Position numbers and translations under genes: made by a program. A stretch of 64,000 bases of DNA from Pirellulaceae bacterium (GTDB lineage Bacteria; Planctomycetota; Planctomycetia; Pirellulales; Pirellulaceae). Under the pieces are notes generated by a model. It was not told where the DNA came from. It saw nothing but the letters and a program-made list of their open reading frames with translations, and made no database searches. This document shows, piece after piece, positions 35,166 to 43,502 of this stretch (position 1 is its first letter; each line of letters starts with the position of its first letter). The DNA lies in contig JAQWSU010000051.1 of assembly GCA_029243025.1 (NCBI GenBank), positions 89,650 through 153,649 on the forward strand, written 5' to 3'.

Positions 35166-35631
35166 GGTTGCGTTGCAATTTGCTTAATTTTGGGTCTGCC
35201 AACGGATCGCGGATACTTGAATACGTCTTCAGGCATACTCTGCAGCCTGCCTCAGCCGGCACAGTTTCAGGTTAAATGGCCAGCGGCGTTGGTTGACTTC
35301 GTGGTGAAACGAGCCGAAAAGTTTCCGGATCTCAACCGATATGAATATTCTCTGCAGAATCGTGGGGGTGTTGTGGCTACCTTTTCTCATGGCGAGAGCT
35401 CCCAACTGCCGTCGGTTGCCTGAGCCACCCATCCGATTGGCTGACTCGACTTTTTTAGAGCACATTTTTTGGGGCAAACCATCTGACGAACGCGCGTTAC
35501 GGATAGCAAGTTGCTAAGATAGAAGGCCAATGGCGCAGCTGTCTGATGGATTGACTAGCATTGAAACTTGAATCCTATTCGAGGGCTGCCTTTTGGCAGG
35601 CCCACACTGAATCTATTTCGAATCGATGAGC

Positions 35632-35636
35632 GAGGG
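35632..35636 (+). promoter_or_regulatory. Ribosome binding site of the sugar-binding protein gene
   Basis: gaggg four bases before the ATG at 35641. It decides between this ATG and the ATG at 35626 that is in the same frame. Confidence 0.65.
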
Positions 35637-35640
35637 ATTG

Positions 35641-36615
35641 ATGTTACGCTTCAGAATTTTTGGTTTGTTGTTATGTGGATTAATGTTGGTGGGCTGTAGC
35701 AAGAACAGCGCCCAGCCGGAAGCAACGAAGACGATCGGTTACTCGGCCCTGACTCTGACAAATCCATTCTTTATGACGATCAAGGAATCGATGGAGTCAG
35801 AGGCTGCCAAGCACGGCTATCAGTTGTTGGTGGTTTCGGGGGAACGCGATCCGAAGAAACAATCAGATCAAGTCGATGATTTCATTGTGAAGGAAGTGGA
35901 TGCGATTATTCTCAATCCTTGTGACAAATCCGCCGTTGGTCCCGCGATTAAAAAGGCCAATGAGGCGGGGATTCCCGTATTCACCAACGACCTGGCCTAC
36001 GTTGGTAGCGATGGCAAAGTCGTCTGTCACGTGGCCACCGACAATCTCCAGGGCGGGCGTTTAGCGGGCGAAGCGATGGTGAAATTATTGGGCGAGGCAG
36101 GTGGTAAAGTTGCGATTATTGATTTTCCGCAAGCCGAATCGTGCCAATTGCGTGTCGCCGGTTTCGAAGAAATACTTGCTGCTCACAATAAACAGCCCAA
36201 CGTGAATCCGATTGAGGTTGTTTCCAAAACCGATGGGGGCGGCGTGCGGGATGAAGGGAATAAAGCGGCTCGAGACGCTTTGGAATCGAATCCAGATTTA
36301 GCGGCCGTTTTTGCCATCAATGATCTCTCGGCGTTGGGTGCTTATGCTGCTCTCAAGGCGGCTGGCAAAACGGAACAGGTGAAAATTATCGGTTTCGATG
36401 GCGAGCTCGCCGGGAAACAAGCAATTCGTGACGGCAAGATCGTTTGTGATCCGATTCAGTATCCGGATCAGATTGGTGCGAAGACGATTGAAATGTTAAT
36501 GAAGTATCTTGCCGGCGATGACATCCAATCGGAAATGACGAACGGACAAATCCTGATCCCTTCCAAGCTCTACTATAAAGCCGATGCCGACGTGGACCCG
36601 GCGTTGCAGAATTAG
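35641..36615 (+). CDS. Sugar ABC transporter substrate-binding lipoprotein, RbsB-like
   Basis: 324 residues. Signal peptide with lipobox LMLVGC, lipidated Cys19. The mature part is a type I periplasmic binding protein: TIGYSALTLTNPFFMTIKES, DAIILNPCDKSAVGPAIKKA, PVFTNDLAYVGSDGK, DLAAVFAINDLSALGA and VKIIGFDGE. This is the pattern of ribose/galactose-type binding proteins, but the sugar is not certain. The downstream ATPase and permease complete the transporter. An earlier in-frame ATG at 35626 is rejected in favour of the one at 35641, which begins the signal peptide. Confidence 0.92.
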   Translation: MLRFRIFGLLLCGLMLVGCSKNSAQPEATKTIGYSALTLTNPFFMTIKESMESEAAKHGYQLLVVSGERDPKKQSDQVDDFIVKEVDAIILNPCDKSAVGPAIKKANEAGIPVFTNDLAYVGSDGKVVCHVATDNLQGGRLAGEAMVKLLGEAGGKVAIIDFPQAESCQLRVAGFEEILAAHNKQPNVNPIEVVSKTDGGGVRDEGNKAARDALESNPDLAAVFAINDLSALGAYAALKAAGKTEQVKIIGFDGELAGKQAIRDGKIVCDPIQYPDQIGAKTIEMLMKYLAGDDIQSEMTNGQILIPSKLYYKADADVDPALQN

Positions 36616-36671
36616 TTTTTCGATCAGTTTGCTGCCGTTTGTCTCATGCTCGGACAGTGCTGAATAGTCGC

Positions 36672-38177
36672 ATGCAACAGCCTCAGGTCGCCGCAAACGA
36701 AGAACCTCTGTTGGAGATGCGCGCCATTGGAAAAACATTTCCTGGTGTTCGCGCACTTGACGATGTCGATCTGACCTTGCATCGCGGAGAAGTTGTCGCA
36801 TTGCTCGGAGAAAACGGTGCCGGCAAGAGCACGCTGATTAAAATCTTGGGTGGGGCTCATTTGCCCGATTCGGGTTCAATTCAAATTGACGGTGAACCAA
36901 TCTTACTGCCCAGCCCGGCAGCGGCATACGCGGCCGGGATTGGCGTGATTTTTCAAGAGTTCAATCTGATTCCAGGATTGACGGCTTGGGAAAACATTTT
37001 CTTAGGCCGTGAAGGCAAAATGGGTTTTGCACAAAAGGGAATGGAACGAAATCGGGCTCGTGAGCTGTTTCAGCAGATTGGTGTCGACGTGCCCGTCGAT
37101 GCACCTTGTAGCGCACTTTCTGTGGCTCAGCAACAGATCGTAGAAATTGCTAAGGCGCTTTCGCAGAAAGTGCGATTGATTGTCATGGATGAGCCCTCTG
37201 CGGCATTAACGCCCAATGAAGTGGACCGTTTGTTTGACATCATTCGGGATTTGAAGGCACAAGGGATTGGAGTCATCTATATCAGTCATCGGTTGGACGA
37301 AGTTTTTCAGATTGCCGATCGAATTACTGTTCTACGCGATGGAAAGCATGTCGGAGATGCTCCCGTTCGCCAAATCACGCGACAGCGAATGATCGAAATG
37401 ATGGTCGGTCGCGAAATCGAAGATGAATTTCCCAAGCAGCATCATCCGATTGGGGACCCACGCTTACGTGTGGAGTCATTGAACCGTGCAGATGTTGTGC
37501 GGGATGTAAGTTTCGAAGTACGGGCGGGAGAAGTATTGGGGGTCACAGGCCTGATCGGTGCCGGAAGGACCGAGACAGCTCGGCTGATCTTTGGAGCTGA
37601 CTTGCCGGACTCGGGAGCGATCTATCTGGATGGCCAACTGCTTGTGATTCGAAATCCACAAGATGCGATTCGAGCAGGCATCTGTCTCTTAACGGAAGAT
37701 AGGAAATCTCAGGGATTGGTTTTGGGCCTAAGCGCACGCGAAAATTTTGGTTTGCCAAATTTGACTGATCTGGGTACCGCTGGTTTTGTCGACCGTCGTC
37801 GCGAACACCAGGCCTTTGCGGGATACATTGATAAGTTGAAGATCAAGACGCCGAGTCAGGAACAATTGGTCAAAAATCTTTCAGGTGGCAATCAACAAAA
37901 AGTTGTGCTTGCCAAATGGCTACAGCGAAATGCAGAAGTGATTATTTTTGATGAGCCGACGCGCGGGATCGATGTGGGAGCGAAGTATGAAATCTACTTG
38001 TTGATCAACGGTCTTGCCAAACAGGGGAAAGCAGTTGTGATGATTACCTCCGAATTGCCAGAGGCCTTGGGGATGAGCGATCGGATACTGGTGATGCATG
38101 AAGGTCGTGTTACCGGAATGATCGACGACGTATCAGCGACAACGCAGGAACAGATTATGGAATTGGCAGTAGGATGA
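36672..38177 (+). CDS. Sugar ABC transporter ATP-binding protein, RbsA-like
   Basis: About 501 residues with two fused ATPase domains, as in RbsA/MglA. The first has Walker A GENGAGKST, signature LSVAQQQIVEIAKAL, Walker B LIVMDEPSAALT and switch histidine ISHR. The second has the altered Walker A of this subfamily (GLIGAGRTE), signature LSGGNQQKVVLAKWL and EPTRGIDVGAK. The frame is open to a TTG at 36639; the ATG at 36672 is preferred, without a clear ribosome binding site. It overlaps the permease gene by four bases. Confidence 0.93.
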   Translation: MQQPQVAANEEPLLEMRAIGKTFPGVRALDDVDLTLHRGEVVALLGENGAGKSTLIKILGGAHLPDSGSIQIDGEPILLPSPAAAYAAGIGVIFQEFNLIPGLTAWENIFLGREGKMGFAQKGMERNRARELFQQIGVDVPVDAPCSALSVAQQQIVEIAKALSQKVRLIVMDEPSAALTPNEVDRLFDIIRDLKAQGIGVIYISHRLDEVFQIADRITVLRDGKHVGDAPVRQITRQRMIEMMVGREIEDEFPKQHHPIGDPRLRVESLNRADVVRDVSFEVRAGEVLGVTGLIGAGRTETARLIFGADLPDSGAIYLDGQLLVIRNPQDAIRAGICLLTEDRKSQGLVLGLSARENFGLPNLTDLGTAGFVDRRREHQAFAGYIDKLKIKTPSQEQLVKNLSGGNQQKVVLAKWLQRNAEVIIFDEPTRGIDVGAKYEIYLLINGLAKQGKAVVMITSELPEALGMSDRILVMHEGRVTGMIDDVSATTQEQIMELAVG

Positions 38178-39505
38178 AATCAGATCAGTCAAAAGAGTTC
38201 AGCTACGCTCGCACGCAATTCTTCAGCGACTATGGAATGGCGTTGGTTTTACTTTTGTTGTGCGTGTTGTTCAGTGGATTGACGATTAAAGAGCAGCATC
38301 CCACCGGCAGTGTCGCGGGAGAACAGGTGGCTAAGCTGATCCTCGCTGATCAACCGGACGCGAACGTGCTGATCGTCGCTCGGGCGACGTCCGAGGACCA
38401 GGAATTTGCAAAAGCGGCGAAACAGGCTCTTGAAGACCAGGGTGCCACTGTATTGGGATCGATTAATGGTGAACCTGGCGATGTTCGGCGAATGCTCCAG
38501 CAGTTTCTTGATCGCGAAAAGTCGGTTGATGCAATTGCGGCAACTGATGTGACTGCGAAATGGAGTGTTTACGATCGTTTCGATTCGGTGGGTAACGAGA
38601 AATGTGTAACTCCTCGGTCTTATCAGTGGCCCGTGTTTTTGAAGTTGTCGAACGTGATCGGTGTTTTAAATCAGACAGCGATTTATGCCATCATCGCGAT
38701 TGGGATGACGATGGTGATTATTACTGGCGGAATCGATCTTGGTGTCGGGTCGCTCGTGGCTTTGTCGGCAGTAACTTCGTCGTTGATCGTGCGAGACCTG
38801 GGCGGCGGTGTCGAAGCGAGTCTTACTATTGTCATCTTCGGCATGTCTTTTGGTATCTTGATCTGTGCGGTATCTGGCATCTTTGTGGGGAACATGGTCA
38901 CCCGTTTCCAACTCCCCCCGTTCATTGTGACTCTTGGGATCATGATGATGGCGAGCGGTTTATCCTTCCGCCTTTCCAATGGTCAGTCGATCTCTGCGTT
39001 GCCGGAGTCATTCTTTTGGCTGGGGGGCATGAAGACGATGGAAGTGCCTAACCCTGTGTGGTTAATGATCGTGCTGTACGTCATTGCGCACATGGTCATG
39101 TCACAGACGGTGTTTGGGCGCTATGTCTATGCGATTGGCGGAAACAAAGAGGCTGCACGACTTTCCGGTGTGCCGGTGAAGTTGACCCTGCTGATTGTCT
39201 ATACGGTTTGCGGCGCGTTGTCTGGTTTGGGTGGAGTTGTACTTGCCTCGCAGTTGGAGGCTGGCGATCCGAAATTTGGTTTGATGTACGAACTGGAAGT
39301 GATTGCTGCTGTGGTCGTCGGCGGGACCTCACTCATGGGGGGGCAAGGCAAAATCTTTGGCACATTAATTGGTGCCTTTATCATCGCCGTGATCAAAAAT
39401 GGCATGAACTTGATGAATGTCGATCCATTTAATCAACGCATCGTTTTGGGAGCGGTCTTGTTGGCGGCCGTCCTGCTGGATCAGCTGAAACGTCGAACAA
39501 GTTGA
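38174..39505 (+). CDS. Sugar ABC transporter permease, RbsC-like, with periplasmic insert
   Basis: 443 residues, about 100 longer than typical RbsC. The first membrane helix (about 15-37) is followed by a hydrophilic segment (about 38-155) before the standard permease core. The core starts at NVIGVLNQTAIYAIIAIGMT and has the RbsC mark TGGIDLGVGS and, later, GGNKEAARLSGVPV. The insert, with LIVARATSEDQEFAKAA, alternating helix and strand and a conserved-looking DAIAATD, recalls one lobe of a periplasmic binding protein. The ATGA overlap with the ATPase gene indicates coupling. The insert could aid docking of the binding protein; this is inference. Confidence 0.9.
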   Translation: MKSDQSKEFSYARTQFFSDYGMALVLLLLCVLFSGLTIKEQHPTGSVAGEQVAKLILADQPDANVLIVARATSEDQEFAKAAKQALEDQGATVLGSINGEPGDVRRMLQQFLDREKSVDAIAATDVTAKWSVYDRFDSVGNEKCVTPRSYQWPVFLKLSNVIGVLNQTAIYAIIAIGMTMVIITGGIDLGVGSLVALSAVTSSLIVRDLGGGVEASLTIVIFGMSFGILICAVSGIFVGNMVTRFQLPPFIVTLGIMMMASGLSFRLSNGQSISALPESFFWLGGMKTMEVPNPVWLMIVLYVIAHMVMSQTVFGRYVYAIGGNKEAARLSGVPVKLTLLIVYTVCGALSGLGGVVLASQLEAGDPKFGLMYELEVIAAVVVGGTSLMGGQGKIFGTLIGAFIIAVIKNGMNLMNVDPFNQRIVLGAVLLAAVLLDQLKRRTS

Positions 39506-39525
39506 GTTGTTTGTTGGTGCGCGGC

Positions 39526-40371
39526 TTACAGGCCGAGAACTTCAACCACTCGATCACGCATGACTTGAGGTTCGACGTCGGCTCCGGTCCAGTATTTGAT
39601 ACTAATGATGCCTTGATTTACCAGCATTCCCAAGCCATCGATCACAGTGCAGCCTCGCGATTCGGCGTCGGCAATCAACCGGGTGCGGAGCGGATTCGGG
39701 ATCACGTCTGCAACGATCATCTTGTCGGTCAAACTCTGTTGATCCAGGGCCAATCGAGCCTCGATATCTGGGAAAAGGCCGACAGAGGTCGCATTGACGA
39801 CAACATCGGTTGTCGTCGGGACCGCGAATTCGTTTTGCCAGCGGATAAATTCAGCGGCAGTAGGTGTCCGATCGTTCAAGAGAGCGGCCAGTTCAGATCC
39901 TCTTTGTTCGTCGCGGTTGACCACCGTAATTTGTTTGGCTCCGGCGAGTGCCACTTCGACTCCGATCGCGCGAGCGGCTCCGCCGGCACCCAATAGCACA
40001 ATGGATTTATCAGCAGGATCAATTTTCTCCTGCAGGGATCGTAGGAATCCTTTGCCGTCGGTGTTTTCGCCAATGTACTGATCTTCCCGACGGACGACAC
40101 AGTTGACCGCACCCATGATCGATGCTGACTCGCCGAGGCCATCCAGATGTTGGATCACTTCGACTTTATGGGGTATGGAGCAGTTGAAACCCGCAAAGCC
40201 CATCGCTCGAGCTCCTCGGACGGCATCCGCAAGAGCTGCCGGCGGGACCTCGAAGTTGATGTACCGCCAATCAAGATGATGGTGCCGATAAGCGGCTTCG
40301 ATCATCTCGACCGTCGGGTTTTCTGCCGCGGGTTGAGCGAACGAGGCTGTGATCTGTTTCAAGAAATTCAT
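39526..40371 (-). CDS. aroE: Shikimate dehydrogenase
   Basis: NADPH-dependent reduction of 3-dehydroshikimate to shikimate, fourth step of aromatic amino acid and chorismate synthesis. 281 residues. The catalytic lysine lies in FNCSIPHKVEVI, the substrate site in NCVVRREDQYIGENTDGKGF, the nucleotide loop in LLGAGGAARAIG and the NR dipeptide in TVVNRDEQR, which points to NADP. The C-terminal GLGMLVNQGI block is also present. It stands alone, convergent with the sugar permease gene and 197 bases downstream of the ferredoxin gene stop. Confidence 0.95.
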   Translation of the reverse strand: MNFLKQITASFAQPAAENPTVEMIEAAYRHHHLDWRYINFEVPPAALADAVRGARAMGFAGFNCSIPHKVEVIQHLDGLGESASIMGAVNCVVRREDQYIGENTDGKGFLRSLQEKIDPADKSIVLLGAGGAARAIGVEVALAGAKQITVVNRDEQRGSELAALLNDRTPTAAEFIRWQNEFAVPTTTDVVVNATSVGLFPDIEARLALDQQSLTDKMIVADVIPNPLRTRLIADAESRGCTVIDGLGMLVNQGIISIKYWTGADVEPQVMRDRVVEVLGL

Positions 40372-40568
40372 GCGGATCTACCTTGGACAAATTCCTAATG
40401 AGTGGTGCGGAAGGTAGTGAACGGTGATCGCATCGCGTCTCACGCTTCCGGTGGGGGATTTATGGTCTGTGGTTGTTTTAGCATTAAAGTACAGGTCGTC
40501 GGGAAATCCGATTGATTTGGCGTTGACCGTAAATATGATCCGTGAGCTGGTAGGTAACTCACAGAAAT

Positions 40569-41615
40569 TCAGAGGTCCATGTCATCCAATTCGTCGATCA
40601 AATCATCTAGATCATCTTTGGTCGTTTCGGGTTTTCTGTCTTGGCGTTTGGGCATGCAGGCGTCTGAACCGACCGCCTTTCGACCGGCCAATAGCAGTTG
40701 TTCGTCACGTTCTCGTGCAGCAACTTGCTGCGCGTCTTCCTTGCTGTCGGGTGCGCCAAATAGTTTGGAGAGGTCGATTTTTAGTCCATCGGTGGCAACC
40801 GCAGCACCCGCGATCGCGGGGGTCTTATGCTGAGGGAAAATGATTGCATTTTCTGGACAGACACGGCTACATGCGGGGCAGCCTTTTCGACAATTGTCAG
40901 GTTGTTCGACGAGTATAGTTTCCTGCTGGTCAACACCGTAGACTCCGAATAAACAGAAATCAATGCACTCCATGCAGTTCGTACATCGACTGAAATCGAT
41001 GACCGGATACCAACGACGTCCTGCTGTTTCCTCGATTTGAACGACGGCTTGAGAGCTTGGAGGCGGACCCTTTGCCGTGTCATTGGTTGGATTCAAGAAT
41101 CTCTGCATCGCATCCTGTTCAGGCTCCCCAGCAATCCAATCGATCAGATCGCCATTCGATCCGATTTCTTGGGCGATTCGTCCCATTTCCTCGACGAAAT
41201 CGTTTACGGTTTGACTGGCTCGTAAATCAAGGCAATAGAGGCGACGAGTTGGCAGCGGCATCTCGTCAATCACACGAGGTTTGTCCTCCTCATCGGTTGC
41301 CTTCTCCGTCTCTTCTTCTTCGTCGTCATCCCCATAGGTCAATTCACTGATGCCTTCCTGTCCAGCGATTCCCTGGCGATTCAGTAACCAGTGAGCAGCG
41401 CGCGAATACATCCAGGTAAGCACAATGAGGTCGCCTTCGACGGTTTTTAAGGCGGCTACCCCTTTGCCTTTTGGTTTGAGGTCGTAGAGATTAGGAATCA
41501 CCACGAGATCAAATCTTGCATCGGTCGACAATTGCGAAACGATATCTTCTTCAAGCTTTCGCTTTACCGGATTGTTACTTTGCCCAAGGGAGAGGGCGAC
41601 AGCGATTCTTTGCAT
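40569..41615 (-). CDS. 4Fe-4S ferredoxin-domain protein
   Basis: 348 residues. The N-terminal half (about 1-190) has no clear domain but is alpha/beta with an acidic insert (EEEETEKATDEED) and may bind a partner. The C-terminal half carries two clusters: CTNCMECIDFC and CRKGCPACSRVCP, a 2[4Fe-4S] ferredoxin arrangement with a changed second motif. The last part is acidic and ends in DDLDDLIDELDDMDL. It lies 10 bases downstream of the lipoyl-carrier gene, so it is likely the electron source for the HemN-like enzyme. The N-terminal pattern VALSLGQSNNP may be a nucleotide or partner site; this is not certain. Confidence 0.85.
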   Translation of the reverse strand: MQRIAVALSLGQSNNPVKRKLEEDIVSQLSTDARFDLVVIPNLYDLKPKGKGVAALKTVEGDLIVLTWMYSRAAHWLLNRQGIAGQEGISELTYGDDDEEEETEKATDEEDKPRVIDEMPLPTRRLYCLDLRASQTVNDFVEEMGRIAQEIGSNGDLIDWIAGEPEQDAMQRFLNPTNDTAKGPPPSSQAVVQIEETAGRRWYPVIDFSRCTNCMECIDFCLFGVYGVDQQETILVEQPDNCRKGCPACSRVCPENAIIFPQHKTPAIAGAAVATDGLKIDLSKLFGAPDSKEDAQQVAARERDEQLLLAGRKAVGSDACMPKRQDRKPETTKDDLDDLIDELDDMDL

Positions 41616-41625
41616 GGCTCTTCAA

Positions 41626-42078
41626 CTAATTAAGTTGGCCCTTGATTGTCCGTTGGGTAATTTCCCAGACTGCTTCCAGATGCTTGACGTACTCTTGAGC
41701 GGAAAGCAGTTGCTCGGTAGCTCCGGTCATTTCAAACAACCATCCCTGGTTATATTTGTCGACGTTAATGTAAGACGGATCAGAAAGCAACGCTTCGTTA
41801 AGCGTGACAAGCGTGCCTGCGATTGGTGCGAACAGGTCGCTCTCGGCTTTTTTGCTTTCGATTGCACCAATTTCCTGACGGTGGGCGACCTGAGTTGCCG
41901 GCTCGACCGTCCAATCCAAAAAGTAGACATCCTGTAATAAACGCACAGCATAGGCAGAGAAACCGAAACGCAGAAGAGATTCAGCCGGCCGTGCCCACAT
42001 GTGATTCTTGGCATACACCAAGTCGACCGGGAATTCTGCCTCGAATTCGCCCATCATAAACTTTAGTGTTTCGCTCAT
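41626..42078 (-). CDS. GcvH-like lipoyl carrier protein
   Basis: 150 residues of the GcvH/lipoyl-domain type. The lipoylation site is GAIESKKAESDLFAPIAG, where the first or second lysine of SKKA is the modified residue; standard GcvH reads SVKA. NQGWLFEM near the C-terminus matches the family. The glycine decarboxylase partners GcvT and GcvP are absent here. The start overlaps the stop of the HemN-like gene (ATGA), and the ferredoxin gene follows by 10 bases. It therefore probably carries an intermediate for the radical SAM enzyme, comparable to LbpA-type carriers of the sHdr system, by analogy only. Confidence 0.85.
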   Translation of the reverse strand: MSETLKFMMGEFEAEFPVDLVYAKNHMWARPAESLLRFGFSAYAVRLLQDVYFLDWTVEPATQVAHRQEIGAIESKKAESDLFAPIAGTLVTLNEALLSDPSYINVDKYNQGWLFEMTGATEQLLSAQEYVKHLEAVWEITQRTIKGQLN

Positions 42079-43382
42079 GTGTAGCGGACGCCCTGATGTT
42101 CCGATTCAAAGAAGGCTGGCAGCAAACCGTCGACTCGCAACAGGCCTTCTCGATGAAGCTCAATCCGACCGGGTGAAAGGGAGAGCAACCCTTGATCCTC
42201 ATAGGCCTGCCACTCTCGTTTCCAGTGATCGATGATGTCGACTCCAAACTTTTGTTGGAAGTAGTCCGTCTCGAGCCAGCCCTTTTTAAGCTGTAAAACC
42301 ATCTCACGAATCAACGTTTGGTGGGATGTTGGGCGCAGGGCACGAGCGAGTGGCAGTTGGCCTGCTTCCGACAGTGATTTGAGATAGCTGTCCCAATCTG
42401 GATGGTTTTGGTAATGAACTCCCGAAATGTGGCCGAAGCTTGCAACTCCGGTGGCCAGCAGGTCCGAGCCTTGCCAAAGATTGTCGCGATAGCTGAAGTT
42501 CACCTTCGTGGTATCTTTGACCATGGTGTAGGCGCTGGAGACGCTGTAGCCCTGCTTCTGGAGCTCATCGAAGGCATAATTGACCCAGCGTCGTTTGGTG
42601 GGCCAATCGGCGACGGGTGTTTCGACTTGATTCCCCAAAATATCCTTGGAGTAGACCGTGTTAAACGGTAATTCCATTTGGTAAATCGTGACGCTGTCGG
42701 GCGAAAACTCGATGGTTCGTCGTACGCTGTCGATCCAGTTCTCCTCGGTCTCACCAACCATTCCGGCGATTAGATCGATATTGATATTTGGATAATCAGC
42801 CGCCACGATCCAATCCCAAGCGCGATAGATCTCGCCAGAAAGGTGGGCTCGGCCGTTTTCTTTGAGCACCTCGTCGCTGAAGTTTTCAACTCCCAAGCTG
42901 AGTCGGGTGACTCCCAGTTCTCGTAAGGCCTGAATCTTCGGTTCTGACAACGTGCCTGGCTCGCATTCGAACGTGACTTCTTCCGCGTCCTCCCAATTGA
43001 TATTCGCTCGCAAACGATCGACCAGCGAGGTCAATTGTTTGACGCTCAGGTAAGAGGGCGTACCTCCCCCAAAATAGACAAATCGGAACGGGCGATCTCC
43101 CATGCAAGGCAACGCGCTGACAAGCTCGATCTCACGTGAAAGGGCCGCAAGGTAGCTTTCGATTTGCGGAGCCTTTTTGTCCGTGTAGACGCGGAAATAG
43201 CAGAATTTGCATCGCTTTCGGCAAAAGGGGATGTGCAGGTAGAGACCCAGCGGTACGCGGTTCGCGGGAGCCGCCATGGCTGCTTGGACTTCAGGGATGC
43301 CACTTTCGCTCCAGAGAGAGAACGGAGGATAGTTGGAGATAAAGTAGCTACCAACTTCGGTTTTCGTTGAATCGGTCGCCAT
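42075..43382 (-). CDS. HemN/HemW-like radical SAM protein
   Basis: 435 residues. The radical SAM motif is FCRKRCKFCYFRV (CX3CX2C), followed by FVYFGGGTPSYLS, FECEPGT and RLSLGVENFSDEVLKENGR, as in the coproporphyrinogen oxidase-like group. The C-terminal domain matches HemN-type helices. Since CYF replaces the CDF of HemW and CGC of HemN, it may be neither; class C radical SAM methyltransferases share this fold. The ATG at 43382 has a GAGGTGG 11 bases upstream and is preferred over the GTG at 43397. It is translationally coupled to a lipoyl carrier gene, which is unusual for heme genes. Confidence 0.85.
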   Translation of the reverse strand: MATDSTKTEVGSYFISNYPPFSLWSESGIPEVQAAMAAPANRVPLGLYLHIPFCRKRCKFCYFRVYTDKKAPQIESYLAALSREIELVSALPCMGDRPFRFVYFGGGTPSYLSVKQLTSLVDRLRANINWEDAEEVTFECEPGTLSEPKIQALRELGVTRLSLGVENFSDEVLKENGRAHLSGEIYRAWDWIVAADYPNINIDLIAGMVGETEENWIDSVRRTIEFSPDSVTIYQMELPFNTVYSKDILGNQVETPVADWPTKRRWVNYAFDELQKQGYSVSSAYTMVKDTTKVNFSYRDNLWQGSDLLATGVASFGHISGVHYQNHPDWDSYLKSLSEAGQLPLARALRPTSHQTLIREMVLQLKKGWLETDYFQQKFGVDIIDHWKREWQAYEDQGLLSLSPGRIELHREGLLRVDGLLPAFFESEHQGVRYT

Positions 43383-43502
43383 GAAGTGTGTTTCCACCTC
43401 GGACGGGCTGTTTACGGACGGTTGGAGCGAATCGAAGTGGTTGCTCGACTCACCGTATCGAATCGTTCGGTTTTCTCAGTATTGACGTCACGACACCAAT
43501 GT

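Larger units (their letters stand above)
34504..35640. other. Intergenic region, about 1.1 kb
   Basis: Longest gap in the window, between the sulfotransferase genes and the sugar ABC transporter. Open frames on the minus strand (34692-35102, 34762-35262) overlap each other and have no domain, start site or compositional support. A 17-bp duplication lies at 35132-35165. A decayed gene or regulatory RNA is possible but nothing specific is visible. Confidence 0.5.

Noticed and set aside
34692..35262. Overlapping open frames of 136 and 166 codons, minus strand
   Set aside because: Both lack domains and start signals and overlap each other; protein sequence is low in hydrophobic pattern.
42075..43382. 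Assignment as hemN or hemW
   Set aside because: Motif CYF and the lipoyl-carrier context differ from heme genes; a neutral family name is kept.
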